Assembly (NCBI GenBank): GCA_008933995.1
Contig: WARS01000034.1
Span: 3,388,707-3,452,706 of the forward strand
Direction: 5' to 3'
From: Datnioides undecimradiatus
Taxonomy: Eukaryota > Chordata > Actinopteri > Lobotiformes > Datnioididae
DNA: 64,000 nt
Positions 1-13,700 of the stretch are shown piece by piece. The stretch's first letter is position 1; each line of letters starts with the position of its first letter. Below the pieces are notes generated by a model. The model did no database searches and was not told the origin of the DNA. It saw only the letters and a program-made list of their open reading frames with translations. The position numbers were made by a program, and so were the translations under genes.

Positions 1-1985
1 TGGAGTTGTTTTGCTGTTTGGAAGAGAACTGCCGCCGCTGAGCCAGAAGCATCTGAATCACTTGCCGCAACGTGTCTTTGACGATGATGCATGCATATCA
101 TTTATGGTATTAAAATAATGGAGGGGAGGCGTCGAGAGGAAATCATCCTTCCTTTAATCCAAGCTTCAGAGACACTTGCCCCGCTCAGCCTCGCAGGCAA
201 ATGATTGATTTTATGTTGCCTTTTTTTGTCCAGTAAACCAAAACAGGTTAAGTGGATTAGAAAGGATGTAATGTATTTAAAAAAAAAAATGAGAGGACTG
301 GCTCCAATTAGGTTCTGAAGACTTGTGTAACACCGCGAACCTGCCCTTAAACATCCCCTCACTGTTCACTCGGCTCTTGTCTCCTCTAACTGTACCAAGG
401 TTGGCTGTTCATTTATCCACATTCTATAATAATGGCTATAATTGAGCTCAAAAAGGAAGTTCACTCCCTAAAAGGATGTCTTCCCTGGCTCTTTGTGACC
501 ATCGCGCGTAACCATGGCTTGAATGAGAGTACTCATTTGTGTTCACAGAAGTTATTCTAATTCCTCAGTAAACTCTCCCGATGTAAAGTCTGCCTCATCT
601 TTGTGAGCAGATTTTTTTTTTTTTTTTTGTGAAAAGAGCTAATTTTCTTCATTCGTGTGTTTAACTTGCAGCAGGCAGTGATTTTGTGAGTCATTCAGAA
701 AAACGGTTTGCACAGGGCCTCTGCCAGTAATACAAATGATGCTGTCTGAGCTGGTTTGAAAGCATGCACACCCGGTGGTACAAAATCAAATTTAATACAG
801 GAGTTTGTACAGAGGCCATGATGTAAATGATCAACATATGGATGTACAGTGTGTCCCAAAGCAGCTCGAGATTTAGTCTTTCCAATATCAATTATATATC
901 AAGGAATTAGACGAGATTAGGATGATGATGCTCTCTAACCTCACGTTTAAAGAAGAGAGCCGATGGTTTTTTAGTCTGCTTTTTGCAGAGGTCTGCAGAT
1001 CTTCCTGTGAACTTTTTTTAAAATGAGCTCTCTTGAATTGCAGTTCTGCAGATCTACAGTATCTAAATGACTTAATTCAAAAGTGTGTATATTTAAAGAT
1101 CCATCTAGCAAGAAGTCCATCCATGAGAGAAGTTTCTACAAAAATCCTAAAAACGCTGGACAAATTGTGCAACATGGAGACACATTTGAACTAATACATG
1201 CTTTATGCAACTTGCAATGGCGGGGGTATCTGAAATATTGATGAACAAGGAAAGGAAGCACAAAATGAAATTTACAGGAGGTTATGAATCAAAGATCTGC
1301 AGAGATTTTTGAGCAGACAGCTCAAATGACCCCCCACCCTCACCCGGCAAACACACACTCGCCAACTCCTGAGGTGTGAACACACTTTTTACCAATGCAA
1401 ACCACAGCCGTACTGTAAGCAGACCTGTGGTTGCAAGCAGACCCAATGGGACGCCCGCACAACTGAGAGACGCTGACGACAAGGAATACTAATGATGAGC
1501 AGGATTCCGGGATGAAATAAATCACACCGGAAGATGTTGCGCGACCCACTCGACTTATGCAAAATGCTTACACATCTTTGCTGAGGGCGTTTTGCGGTGA
1601 GAGTTTATCAAACTTACACTCGGTGCTCACAGCCGCCCCACTGTTCAGGAACATTTTTCTTAGCTGTCACTTTACCGACGGATGTAAATTATGGAAAAAT
1701 GCCAGAGCTGTGTGTCTCAAAGCCACGCCACCGATAGAAATGTTCTCGTCGTCTGTGACAAAGGAAACTGTTGCAGTGTTTATGTTAGTATTAGCATCAT
1801 GTCACAGCATTTAGTGTGCAAATTGTAGCAAAGAAAATATTGCTTTTCACAGCAGTCTTCTGTTACTTGATGTGATGGGTGAGTGGATTTTCAAAGGGCA
1901 ATGTCCTGTGCACGTGTGACATGTCACCGATGTCCTCAGACCAACTAAAGAATAGATACCCCAGATTATTTGCCTATTTTCTGAG
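1..1985. other. non-coding sequence, no gene seen
   Basis: Unique-looking sequence without a recognisable coding exon, RNA gene or transposon. The only simple repeat of note is a 17-nt poly(T) run at 612-628. The short open frames here (up to about 85 codons) overlap frames on the other strand and show no domain, so I treat them as chance. Confidence 0.6.
612..628. repeat. poly(T) tract, 17 nt
   Basis: Uninterrupted run of 17 T. No adjacent SINE or LINE body is recognisable, so it is a simple homopolymer and not clearly a retroposon tail. Confidence 0.9.
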
Positions 1986-2120
1986 CTGTGCATAAACTAA
2001 GTCTTTTTCTCAGCTTTGATTTATCTTTGATGTGCTAAGTTCATTAGCGGCAATCACTGAGGCTTGTCAGAACCGCGCTAAAGTGATTTTGTTAATGACT
2101 CTGGAGATGGATCATCCTGA
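1986..2120. promoter_or_regulatory. candidate conserved element with paired TCF/LEF-type motifs
   Basis: Two copies of CTTTGAT lie at 2014-2020 and 2025-2031, separated by only four bases, in the same orientation. CTTTGA(A/T) is the core bound by TCF/LEF factors of the Wnt pathway. The flanking sequence is non-repetitive and includes homeodomain-type ATTAG and TTAATG cores. Enhancer function is inferred from motif spacing alone and could be chance in AT-rich DNA. Confidence 0.25.
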
Positions 2121-5100
2121 TGTATGTAGGCGTCTCACAAGGAAAACAGAATAATGTGGCTGCACTTGAAGCTCCAGCTTCCATAGGCTCATCGAATGCT
2201 GGCTCAGAATAGTCGATACCTTCTCATTAGCAAAGGAAACATCAGGGGAAAAAAAAAAATCGTCAAAAGTACAGTGCCGCACTCACCTCCTGGATTGTAA
2301 AGGTTGAATCTCTAAAGTGCAAAGAGCTGCACCTAATAACATGACTACACAAAGACAAGAGAGCGAATGACTGGAACGTGTTCAAAGGCTCCTGTCAGTG
2401 TGCGAAGGTATAAGAGGAGTGCAGGGCTGGTGAATATATATACTTGTTTTATATAAGAGTTCTCATCTTTAGTTATTTACGTTGCATTTGTATTCTCACA
2501 AATCTGTAGCTGCAATGGCGCTGTAACTTTGCACAAGCATCTCATACACTCTCTATAATTCAAAGTCTAATTTGTCCTTTTAAGCACTTGTGTACATGTA
2601 TCAAAAATAGCCACTGTTAATTTCTTATGAGTTCCGTTTAAAGCGACGTGACTGGAATAGATCTGTCTAAATAAATAATACATCTGAATACATCCCATAT
2701 GCCATGTTGCATGACTTGTGTGCTGCGAGTTATGACCCATGTGGAATTAATAGACCGGCAACACCGCATCGTGCTGTTGTTATTGATTTTAAATGACACA
2801 AAGAATAAGCATCTTACGCTGAAATGTTATCATGTTGGCCATAAATGCCCAGGCAGACACACAACCCCCCCAAGGGTCCCGCTGTGGAGGATCGGGCATT
2901 CCCCCCCGTCTCTCCGTCATTCACACATACCACCGGCTCCCATGGGCTCCACTACACCAGCATAACCATTGGGCTTATGCTGCTGCATTGATCTCCACTC
3001 TTCATATAATGGGGCAGCTAAACAGACACAATGCAAGCAGCTCTCCTAAGAAGCTTAGTTCTGCTGCAGCCACTGTTGATGCAATTAATGTATTATTTAG
3101 CAGAATCAGTGATTAGAACATGTACAATTCGACTTTTCGTGTGGCACAGTATGGGATGCTGTCATTTCCCCAAGCTACTGGCGTGAAGGCAGATTACATG
3201 GGAAGGGATGTAATCGTGAAACGCGCACATGACTAAATGTGGTTGTGTCTCACAATTCCCAGTGGAGGGAAAGAAAAATGCCAATTCAGGACAAAATTAG
3301 ACAAATTCATAGATGCATGCGTTTTCTCCATGAGAGCATTTGTGATGACTGTGATTAAAAAGCCCTCGGTGTTGTGACTGCGCGCCATGCAATATGTGGT
3401 GTGCTTAAGAGTAAAAGGGCAAGGTATTGATTTTAACACTGCAGAGTTTATCAACTGTTTAATTTTCACTACAGGCTTGTGAAAGGCCCCTTGTTAAGAG
3501 ATCGATCCGAACTTGGCAATCATGAAAGCATTTATGACAATCCATGAGTTCTTAGCAACGCCTCGTAAAGTTATTGTGACAAGATGACGAGGAAGTTCAA
3601 ACACGTGAGCAGATCAGACAATAAAACAAGAGTCTTTACCAACTTGGGAGAATTACAACTTGTCACACACATGCTTGTGTGTGTGATTCACGAGTGTGTT
3701 GTTTAACATGTTCTAGGTAATGTATAAACTGTAGCCACAGGACAGAAGTGCTGTCTTGCAAAGCTGGTGTGGAATCTGGTGGTGATGTGACAAATCCAGT
3801 GATGATTCTTTCTCACCAATCAGTGGTCTGCAGGGACTGTTTAGCATCAGCTAAACTCACATGGACCTCAACCAGCATAACACAGAAAAAAGAAATAGTA
3901 GTTATTATCTATAACTTTTGACAATGGAGAACGTGTCATATGCGCTTCGAGCTACGCCACATCAACCAGCGGAAACATGACACTAAAGAACCAACCAGTG
4001 CTTGTGAAATAAGAGCTCTTGTGAATGCTGAATGACAGCGCAGTCATGTGCTTCCCGATTTGCTTCAGATCTTCCAAATCTCTAGATCTCAGAACCTCTG
4101 AATATTCCCTCTTTTGGTTTTCATTTTGATGACTGTGGTGAAAAGAGTCGTCTAATCGTCCAAAATCTCCTTTGAATGTTCAGCTTTAAGCTTTTCTGTT
4201 GGCTGCAGAGGCCTTTGCAAGAGATCCAGTTTCCAACTCCATGCTATAAATCCATTCAGTGAGATTTCATTTACTACGTGGAAGCACCTTTATTTGTTAC
4301 ATTATAAATGATACATCACAAATTGAGAATCCAATTATCACGTTTGCAAACAAACGCGGGGGGCGTGGGGGAGGGAGATAAGGTGCATGATGCATCCATG
4401 TTTGAGGCTCATGAGACTTTGAGATTAATGGAAGCAGGAGAGATTCTTCCTCCCTGACTGATCTTCTCTTCTCTCACATCCACTTACTATACATAAGACA
4501 AAGAACGGACACACATGTACAGGAAAACCACTGACAGCTGGGTATTTATTTCCATCCCTATACTTCAGACATGAGATGATTCCTTTGAACAGTGCACTTA
4601 AGCACATTCCCATCAAATTATAAGCGTCATTAAAATCAACGGCGACGTCTGCAACACGTCCTCACCTGTCTCCGAGAAAGTACACCTGTCAGAGACGGAA
4701 TGCACTCTAGTTGGCTGAGTCGTCTGAATGGTGACAGTCTAATTCAATTGCAGTTGAGCCCAAAGGCAACACGGTAGCCTGGATTGTAATTTGTAATCAG
4801 CTGCACAACAGCAACTCAATAGCGCATGATTAGAGCCCTTCACTTAAATGTGTTCAACTCAACATTAAATCCACCAATCAGTCCGATGTGTTAGCCTATA
4901 TTTTTCCTTTTCACGTTGCCTTGAACATGGAAAATCAGGTGAGGGTTATGAAAGGAGATTTTCATGGTGCTTTGGTATCATGCAGCCATACATTACTGAG
5001 ACCTCAACTCTCTGAAGGTTAAGAGTTCTAATCCAATCATTTGAGCATATCCGATACTCCAATCTGCCATACATGGCATTTTACATGGATATCCTTGCAA

Positions 5101-6899
5101 GAGGGATGTTGACAGAGAGTGGCTGTGCACCAACAGGCCTCCTGCCACCTTGTTTGCATTAACAGTGGATATTATGGGAGTCGTGTGCAGGCTTGAGTGA
5201 AGTTTACCTTGCACTTTTGCGCTGTTCTTACCTCGAGCTTATTGCCTCCTCTTCCCTTGTAGACGTTATTGAGCTGAGTGAGCCAGGGTCTGTTTTAGAG
5301 GATGGCTACTATTTAGTAAGGATGAAAACATGTCAAGGTCGCACTCAAATGTGGCTCAGATAAACATTACATGAAGAACTGTGAAATATCTCTTCCTGAG
5401 TATTTTTCGAAAAGAGAACAAATGAAAGTTCCAAGGATCAAGGTGAAAAAGTGTCTCTCATGCCCTGGAGCCTCATCTCTTTATATGCTAACAAATGCAC
5501 AGCCTCTGGGCCTGAATTGCATTGAAGAAGTTTTTGTGGTATAATTAACTAGTCACATTACTGCTACCTGACACACTCCAGCCTATACTTATAGCAGGCA
5601 AGTGTAAAATTAATTCATGAGAGAGACTGCATGAATCCAAAATACAGAAACCAATTAATGTTGATGAAGTCACTTAAACAGAAGCTGTTACTGTAATATT
5701 ACTGATTTTGAAATGGTAGACAAACGTATTTATTCTGCCACCTGCAGCAGCAGTGAGCAAACCACTGGTTAGCAGCAGGAGATGAGAAAGGACCAGTTTT
5801 TCTTTAATATAGATGCTCGCACTGACTCAATGAAACACATCTGTCTCTCTGGGAGAATAAATCATATTTTTATGGATGGCAGTGTTGGTCAGCTGGCTTA
5901 CAGCCTTTTGTCCAGACTAAAACATCTCAACTATTGAAGGGTTTGCCATCACATTACGTGCAGAGTCCATTCAAAGGTTTATTCCCTGACTTTTCCTCAA
6001 GCACTGCCATGGGGATGTGACATATTGTTGACCACATACCTGCACCACTGATGACATTCCCACAAGCCTCAGCTCTACTTCACAGTGATGATCATATCTT
6101 AGCATGCTACAGTGAACATGGTAAATGTAATGACTGCTAAAAAACACATACACATTGTCATCGTGAGTATGTTAGCATGCCGCCGCTGGCATTGAAGTGC
6201 CTCAGATAAATTAGATGTGTTACTGCACAGTGGCAGTACCTGTGACTGGAAAGTCCATTTCAGTGAAACAGTTCTGTCTTTGATTGTTCTCTCCCTCTAA
6301 CCTGGCACACTGCTCTGCATGATCAGTAGAATAACGCTTGTGGAGACACCCCTCACCTTGCAGATAAGATGGGTAGCAGTCACTTTAAACTGCATTAAAA
6401 AAATAATGAATCATCTACCTCTCTTGAAATTGTCTGTGCTCCGGGTCAACCTTTCTTTTGGGTTTAGAGAGACACTTTGTTGTCTGGAGCACCAAAGTAA
6501 ATCAGAGCACTGCTGGTTTATGTGACGTTCTTGAGGCAGAGTAGAGTCTTTAAGGGTTAGGAGGTAGAAGTAGATTTAAAAACAAACCTGCAATAGTTTG
6601 TTTACCAGCAATATGCTTAATCTCTTAAGTGGTATTTTAAAATGCTTTTTCTTCAGTGTGATTATTTGGAGGACAATTGGATTCTGTCTGGTACGATATG
6701 CATGTAACATATACATGTGCAGATGGACGAAAATTGTTATGTATGTTCTTTATATATATTCTATTGCTTTGTGTCCTTAGATGTTGAAATTAAACCTGTG
6801 TAGCGGGGACTGGTCTTGTTGCAGCAACAACACTATGAACACAGGATCAGTGTTTTGTATCCAAAGCTAGTAGGTTTTTGCTATCTTCCTCCCTCTAGT
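2121..6899. other. non-coding sequence, no gene seen
   Basis: About 4.8 kb without a supportable gene. It holds a short CA/TG hairpin (listed separately) and otherwise looks unique. Base composition is ordinary for fish intergenic DNA, with AT-rich stretches near 5.5-5.7 kb and 6.6-6.8 kb. No transposon termini or polyproteins were recognised. Confidence 0.55.
3663..3686. repeat. short CA/TG hairpin
   Basis: Arms TCACACACA (3663-3671) and TGTGTGTGA (3678-3686) are perfect reverse complements around a 6-nt loop. It could form a small cruciform. More likely it is a chance product of alternating purine-pyrimidine DNA than a functional RNA. Confidence 0.7.
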
Positions 6900-7740
6900 A
6901 GGGAATATAAAATAGGTCGCTCTGAAGTTGGCATGCAGGGCAGCATCCTCGAAGCCATTGCTGAGGAATTCCCTTCCTGACTGGCTAAATAACTTAATTA
7001 AGACCCCTGACTCCAGGCCTGCTAGCTCCCAGTCTGATTCCTGGCCTGCTGGCCCCCAGCACACTAGCCACCCATCAGCTAGCCTCCAGTCAACTAGCTT
7101 CCTGCCAGATTTTGTTCCTGAGCTGGTTGATTCCTGTTTTATTCCACCTCTGAGGCTTCCCACGAGTCTCCTTTTGGGGGGTCACACCAAGCGATCAGGA
7201 TATCTCCCAAAACAAAGAGTTCCTTTAAGTTGTCATTCAGTTATTTCCTGTGTTAATGTTGAAGCGGTGTTTGTTTGTGCGTCTCGGTTGTCTTTACTTC
7301 TTGTCTGTCCTCTCACACCTGTTTTGTGTGCTACCTGTGTCTTGCTGGTTAATTAGTTCCACCTGTCTCTAGTTTTTTTTTTTTTCCCATGTGTATTTCA
7401 TCTGTCTTCCCTGCTTTGTTCTTTTGCTCACTGTTGCTCATTGTGCTCAGTGTTTCAGTCCTCATCCTCATGTTTTCCAGAGTTTTGGCTTTGCTTTCCT
7501 GGACTTTGATTCCTGCCTGCCATTCATGGACATTGCCTTTGGTTTGGATTCACCCTTGCCTGTCTGATCCTTGTATTTGGCCTGTCTGTGATTAAATTGT
7601 TGAACTGTACCAGCTCCATTTCCAGGTCTGTGTTTGGGCTCTTTCTTTGTTTTTCCTGTTGCCTGTTTGGGCACAAACCTGGCAGTCTGGTCATCCTGCA
7701 GTGATCCCCTGCTGCCATGCATGTAATAACCTTGACAAAA
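6900..7740 (+). mobile_element. fossil Ty3/gypsy-like LTR retroelement, 3' end plus LTR-like part (broken)
   Basis: A proline/serine-rich stretch at about 6930-7170 is followed by a T/G run ending in six G at about 7172-7181, placed where a polypurine tract would lie. After it comes a T-rich repeat with a TGTCA-type start near 7231 and a TGACA end at 7737. The order (decayed reading-frame tail, polypurine-like tract, LTR-like block with an ATTAAA-type signal near 7592) resembles the 3' end of fish Ty3/gypsy elements. Family assignment is from memory of such repeats. It is an old, broken, incomplete copy, and no flanking duplication was found at the ends I could propose, so the ends are approximate. 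Confidence 0.4.
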
Positions 7741-10700
7741 CAGAATAAAGGAAAACAAAAGGAAATTAACAGTGAAACTCGATACACTGACGGCCTCACA
7801 TAGCAGGCCACTATTATCATTTCACCTCAAACATTTTCTGGAGACTGTAACAAATATAAATACCCACTAATTTCAGAAAGATTAATAAATAATAAAAATA
7901 GTACTTTAATTCACTTTATTAAACCTTTTAAGCTCAATCACTTTCTCCATTTGATTGCTGTTATCTCACTTTTGATCCAAAAATTATATCGTTTTCATTT
8001 TCCATTACTGTCCAAGGTAAGCCAAAAAATAACACTGCAGCTTGCAAGACACATTTCATTAACGATTTAGTTTAGTGTCAAAGTTTCTGTTTCCTGTTCT
8101 GAAAAGGCAGATAAATATTACTAATTGTAATAATTTATCATTAAGCCGGGGATTTGTGTCAGAACACTCAAAACATTGCCAGTTTAGGTTGTCAAGTTAT
8201 TTAGATTGTATAATTAAAACCCTTGTACTTTTATGAAAAACAACTTCTACTGACGGCAATTTGGCCCCGCTTTTGGGAACAGAACCCCAGGAGATCCAAT
8301 CAAATCCCACAGAAAGCTGTAATTTAACAATGTTAACTGTGTGATTATATATGCTGTGGCTTGTACATTGAATTGAGTTGTCAAGATGAGGATAATATAA
8401 TCCAGAACCGTAGAGTAAATTCAAAGCAGTATTTCTCCTGTGGGTGACGAACGGAGTGGCAGACTTCCTGTTTGTTTATTCAGGGCGTCATCTGCTCGGA
8501 GTGTTCAGAGCACGCTCTGGGCAGTCTAGCCAAGAAGTGGGAGCAGCAGAGCGTTCGAATGTTTACATCGGTGGGGAGTGATACCCAGCTGACTAGCTAA
8601 ATTCGGGACTAAGCTCAAGCCCACACTGTGAAAATAGATGTTGAGATTTTATTTCAAATTGAGATGTCCCCTGCTCAAAATAGACCCTTGATGTCACAGA
8701 ATGGTCATTTTGGGTATAAACCCCTGTTGTTTTCACTTTAAAAATACTTACTAACTAATAAACTAACAAGCAAATTATAAAAGTATATTAAAAGAAGGTG
8801 AATACTGTACAAAATCTTCCAGCGGCGATCTTTGCCTTAAGGATTTGACTCCTCTATAATTAAAGGCTGTTTCTTCTCATGGCCAAGCCAGAACCAGAGC
8901 ATCCTTACCTATTTTAGACTTCAATCTATGTGTTGCAAGTCGAGGTCACATGCGTGCTGGACCGGGGAGCACAGAAGCATGCTCCCTTGAAGCAGGCACA
9001 GGTGGGCTAATTAGGCGGCTTACACAGGCGCATTGAGTCCTGAGTTCATCCGCTGTTTGCACTTCGATTGAGCTGTTTCCCTTTGTCCTTTCTGTCTCTG
9101 ACTACGCCGAGTTACTAGCTTATTTATTGCATTTCACCCTCCAAGTCATATTTACTCCGTCATTGCAAAGCATGTACATCTAATTTCTTGAGTAAATTCT
9201 GTTTTATGATCTTGAAAGCGGGGATGTACTGATTGATGTGTCTGAGTCGTTCACTGACTCCTGCAGTCAAGGTAATGTGATTTCCTTTCCTTCAGTTGCA
9301 GAAAAGAAACCATTTAGTCTTTGCCTAAAATTGTGCATCAACCACATCTGCAATCTGTCTTTCTTTCCATTGTTTCTGTTTAAAGGGCTTTTAATTGAAC
9401 CTCTATCCAACAATACAGCACATACACACACTCTGTGTCTTGCACTGTGGTCCAGACCACTATGTTCTGTCTCTAAATGCTAGTTATGTAATACTGCACT
9501 TACTAAATCATCACACATGTATTCCCCAAGGCCTAGGTTCTCATATCATAATGCTTTATGACTATATAACCCATTCTGTTATCTCCTGGACATTCTCCAC
9601 TTTTTATCCAGCTCTGGATTCACCGCATAAGGATTTCCTTTTCATATTCTCTCCAGCTTCTATAGGAAGATACACTGTAATCTACTGTCTTTAACTTTAT
9701 TTTGTAGAAGATATGGCAAGGTGGTATCTCTTTACCCTGCAGTCCTGAATCGTAAGGCTGCAAGGTGCCTTAGCAACAGCACTGCGGCTATTCCTCGCAT
9801 ATTTCCTGTCAACCTCCAGCGTGCCACCTTAGCAGCTGAGCCCGAGAGCCAACAGTTTGGATTGAAATTATTGTAAAGGGACCGCACTCTCCTGTCTCTG
9901 TAATGCTTGCAGAGAGCGAGTGACAGCCTGCTGGGAGCTGCACCGAGGTGCATTTTTAAAGCTTGTTGTATCACATAAATTCAAAGAACTTTTGAAATTA
10001 CATCTAGTATATCTGGCATTGAGGTCCAGTTCACTTTCAGTTTTAACAGTCCCTTCGAGATGATCTCAAGTACAATAATACTGGCTGACGTAAGACATCT
10101 GTGTTTGTGGGCAAATGAGGTTTGCAAGGTAAAAAGCTCCTGCCTGACTTCAGATGTCCTGTGGGTGTTGGCCCAACATTTCCTCGTGCTGATGATTTTA
10201 TTGATTTAGACTGAAAATTCAAGAGCAACAATACAGTGAAGGATGCTCCTCACCTGTGAGAATAATGCTGAGCTCTGCATTAAGTCATATCACAGGGCAT
10301 TACTTGATTTATTAAGACATCAAGGGGAGATTGGGCATTTTGTTAATAAATATAGTCAGAGCGGGTTTGAAACATTTTTACCCATTGCTCATTTAAAAAA
10401 AAAAAAAAGAAAAAAGTCACTGTTGAATATAAAACCTTGGCAATGTTAAGTTGTTCAAACACAATTGTGGTGAGGCATGAGCACGCAGTTAACATGCCCT
10501 GGCACACGCTTGAAGAACATGAGGGCAAGACCAGACACCTCAAATGCGCAGTATACATTAGCCTACACAGCTGTGGTCACTCCGCCTGTTAGCAGATGAT
10601 TTGCAATGATTGCTTATCCGGAAAAGTAAATTGCGGGAGGTATTGAGTCTTTTGTGATGATTCTGCTGCAATTTTCCCTTCCACAATGCCAGGCCAATGG

Positions 10701-13700
10701 AGCGTTCTCTCCTTATCTCCCCAAGTCCTGGCTAGAGTTTTTTGAAAGATGTTCCCTCTCTTCTGTCTAGTTCTTGTTCAGCCATGAAGATAACAACCCT
10801 CCTCCTACCCCCTCTGCCCCACACCCGCTGACACATAATCACAACCCTGACTGAAGTGTGTATCTCTAAGAGCAGATTCTCATGCTTATAATAGGAGGGC
10901 ATAGTGCACGCGAGGGCGGATGCGTGTTTTCCTTTGAACATGTCCTGGGCTGCTGCCACAGCTCCTGGTGCCATAATGTATTTTCAAAGCGAGGGGCTTC
11001 TGCAAGATTCACCGAGTACCCAAACTTAAAGATTGGGGTGAAAGGGAATACACGCTGTCACTGTCAGAGATGATGTTGTCTTTCATGAAAAGCCTCGCAG
11101 CGCCATCAAAAGCAAGGCCAACGGCTGGAGTAAGATTACCAAACAATTACCTGACATAACAAACGGTCAGAATCTGCTGGGAGTGGGACCAGATGCTGCT
11201 AAATGGGAAGCGTTTGGTTGACATTTTCCTTTGACTCCCTCAGTGTGCACAGATGCAATGCATGGGGGACCACACAGAGCTCAAGGTAATGTAATAACAC
11301 TCACAGCGCGCTCGCAACCACATTTCCCTGCTTTGCTATGTATGTATTCTCTTTCAGCCGCCCATGCTGGCACAGTGGCTCGTCTTCACCAAATCTCTTA
11401 TTCTGTTTGTGAAGTGACAGTGTAGCTTACAGCGACACTTAACCACTTGGAGAAAACATCAATACGGCATCATTCTTGCTCCCACTGTACGTTCCCTGTT
11501 CTCCCTCTCCCCGCGAGTCCATCAAGATGAAAAGGTCAAACAAAGAGCAGCGTGAATTACCATACTGCCTATCGGCCCGGGTCATCCCTGAGCCCGATGA
11601 CCTCATAGGTCAACAAACTGTAAGGGAACAAAACGGGGATGTTAAAGCGCGCAGGCAGCCAAAATGACAGCAGTCGGGGATTAACTCCGCCGGTTTGAAT
11701 GTGACGTTGACGAGCAGATGTGAGATCTCGCCTTTAACAGGATCAACTCGGATTACTTTTCCCAGATGAGATTTAAATCAGACGAGTGAAAAAGGGCTAA
11801 ACAGAACAAAAAAACCCCTCATTTGAGCTTCACAAACAATGGCTCACATTCAGTGGAGGGAAATCAACTGGCAGCCACCCATTTCCCACTTCCCAGAGAG
11901 TGTATCCTCACAACTTCTGTGATCCTTTTTTGCTTTTCCTCTAGTTTCACCATGAGTGTGACATTTGTGGCTTTGAGTAAAGGTCCAGCAAATATTACTG
12001 TGACTTTACTATGGACGTTCATGCTCCCATCAGGGTGGATTGTATTCACTCTGGCGACCTCTGAAGTTCTCCTCTAGAGCCATCATGGGTCATGTTGCAA
12101 GTATTGAGTCATTAATGACAACACTGCCATCAGCCTCAGCTACAGTTTGTTTAATTAGACAATGTTAGCATTCATGCAACATTAAGATTGCAAACTTGCT
12201 TGTCAAGACTGTCATTTTGAGCATCGTGCTAGAGTTAGCAACAGTGTACCACCTGCTTTGGTTTTAGACTCTTATTGATTGAAGCATGAGGCAATCAAAT
12301 ATGTGTTTCCTGTAAATGTGTCATTTGTGTCCACAAGTGGACAAATGTTTTAAAACAGGCAAATTGACTGAATCATGCTGAGCAAATCCGAGACTTAGTT
12401 AAAATTCAGGGTGATTATGATGCGCTGCAGTTATATTTGAAGGATCTGTTTGAGGTTTTCAAGCCTGGCTGCAGATATAAATCCAGGTTTATATTTGCAC
12501 AAATAATTAATATGATACACTTGTGGCCCCGTGGAAAAAAGAGCAGGTGAAATCAGATTGTTAGACAGTGAATGGAATTTTAAGTGACTCCCGTTCACAT
12601 CACACCCGTCAGCCTGTCCTGATCATGCACTCTGTAAAGCAGGTGCACATGTGCCTTTCTTTGTCATGACTGCGGATGAAAGACGCTGCATCCCACAACA
12701 GAGGCTGTACTAAAGCAGTAGTATGGAGAATACTTATAACTAAATTAGTCATGGGTGACTCATGGTGGGGCGCTTTTGAAATGTTTCTTAAAAAGAATCC
12801 TTTAATCTCAGCTCTTAGTTCAGTTGCTCACTGCACAGACAATTAAAAGAGAATGAAATCACATGTCCACGGGTGACACACCGCCACCTCAAGGCATTAA
12901 TTTTGTGCCGAGGAAAATCCGTCAGTTAAAATCCACGTTGATCTTTTAAAAAGTGACCCATGGCATTTAAAATTTGGCTCTGGGCTGAACTCCGCCTCAC
13001 CCCCAGAGAGACGGAGACAAGAGGGAGAGTGAGCGGGCGACTCGGACGGTTACATCACGAGCCTGGAAAGCGGCGCTTGTCTTGCTTCTTCAAATAAAAT
13101 CCCATTTACGCTGGGGTATAAATTAATACAAGTCACTCCACGCCGCTGGTCTACATACAAAATCAAAACATCTAATTGTCACAAGAAGAAGCAGCAGAGG
13201 GACGATGGATTTGTCAGATCTTACTTTATCCACTGTCTCTGTGCTATATCGTTACCGTAGTATAGTGCATGGTGCCGAGGGTTTCTGCATGGATTGCCTC
13301 CAGGGTTGGAGAGGGCACTGCATCTAGAGGCACAGGCGCACACTGTGGCAAGGAGAGAAGCAGAGATATCGATTAAACTCTGTAAGCCACCCACCACAGG
13401 TATCTGTAACCTCTTGTTTGTATTCCGACTACTTTGTTTTATTACCCTCCCTGTATTTACACCCTCAGAAGATAAGACTGAGGCGACATTCTGATTAATT
13501 CAGTATATGTTTAACACAGCTACATCTGAGCATTGCCCACAAGTCACTGTTCTGTCCATGCAATTAGCCCAGCCTAATCAACGCTGCTCCTATGTGAGCC
13601 GATGCGCGCTTACACACAATTTTATATTATTAAAACTCTCTTAAGCCATTGTTCCAGGGAGAGTTCAGCCGCGCTATGATAGTTATTCCTCCCTTAATGA

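Noticed and set aside
8450-8620. GC-rich patch with CAGAGC-AC-GCTCTG hairpin
   Set aside because: Considered as a hAT or other repeat tip, but no ends, duplication or coding remnant support it.
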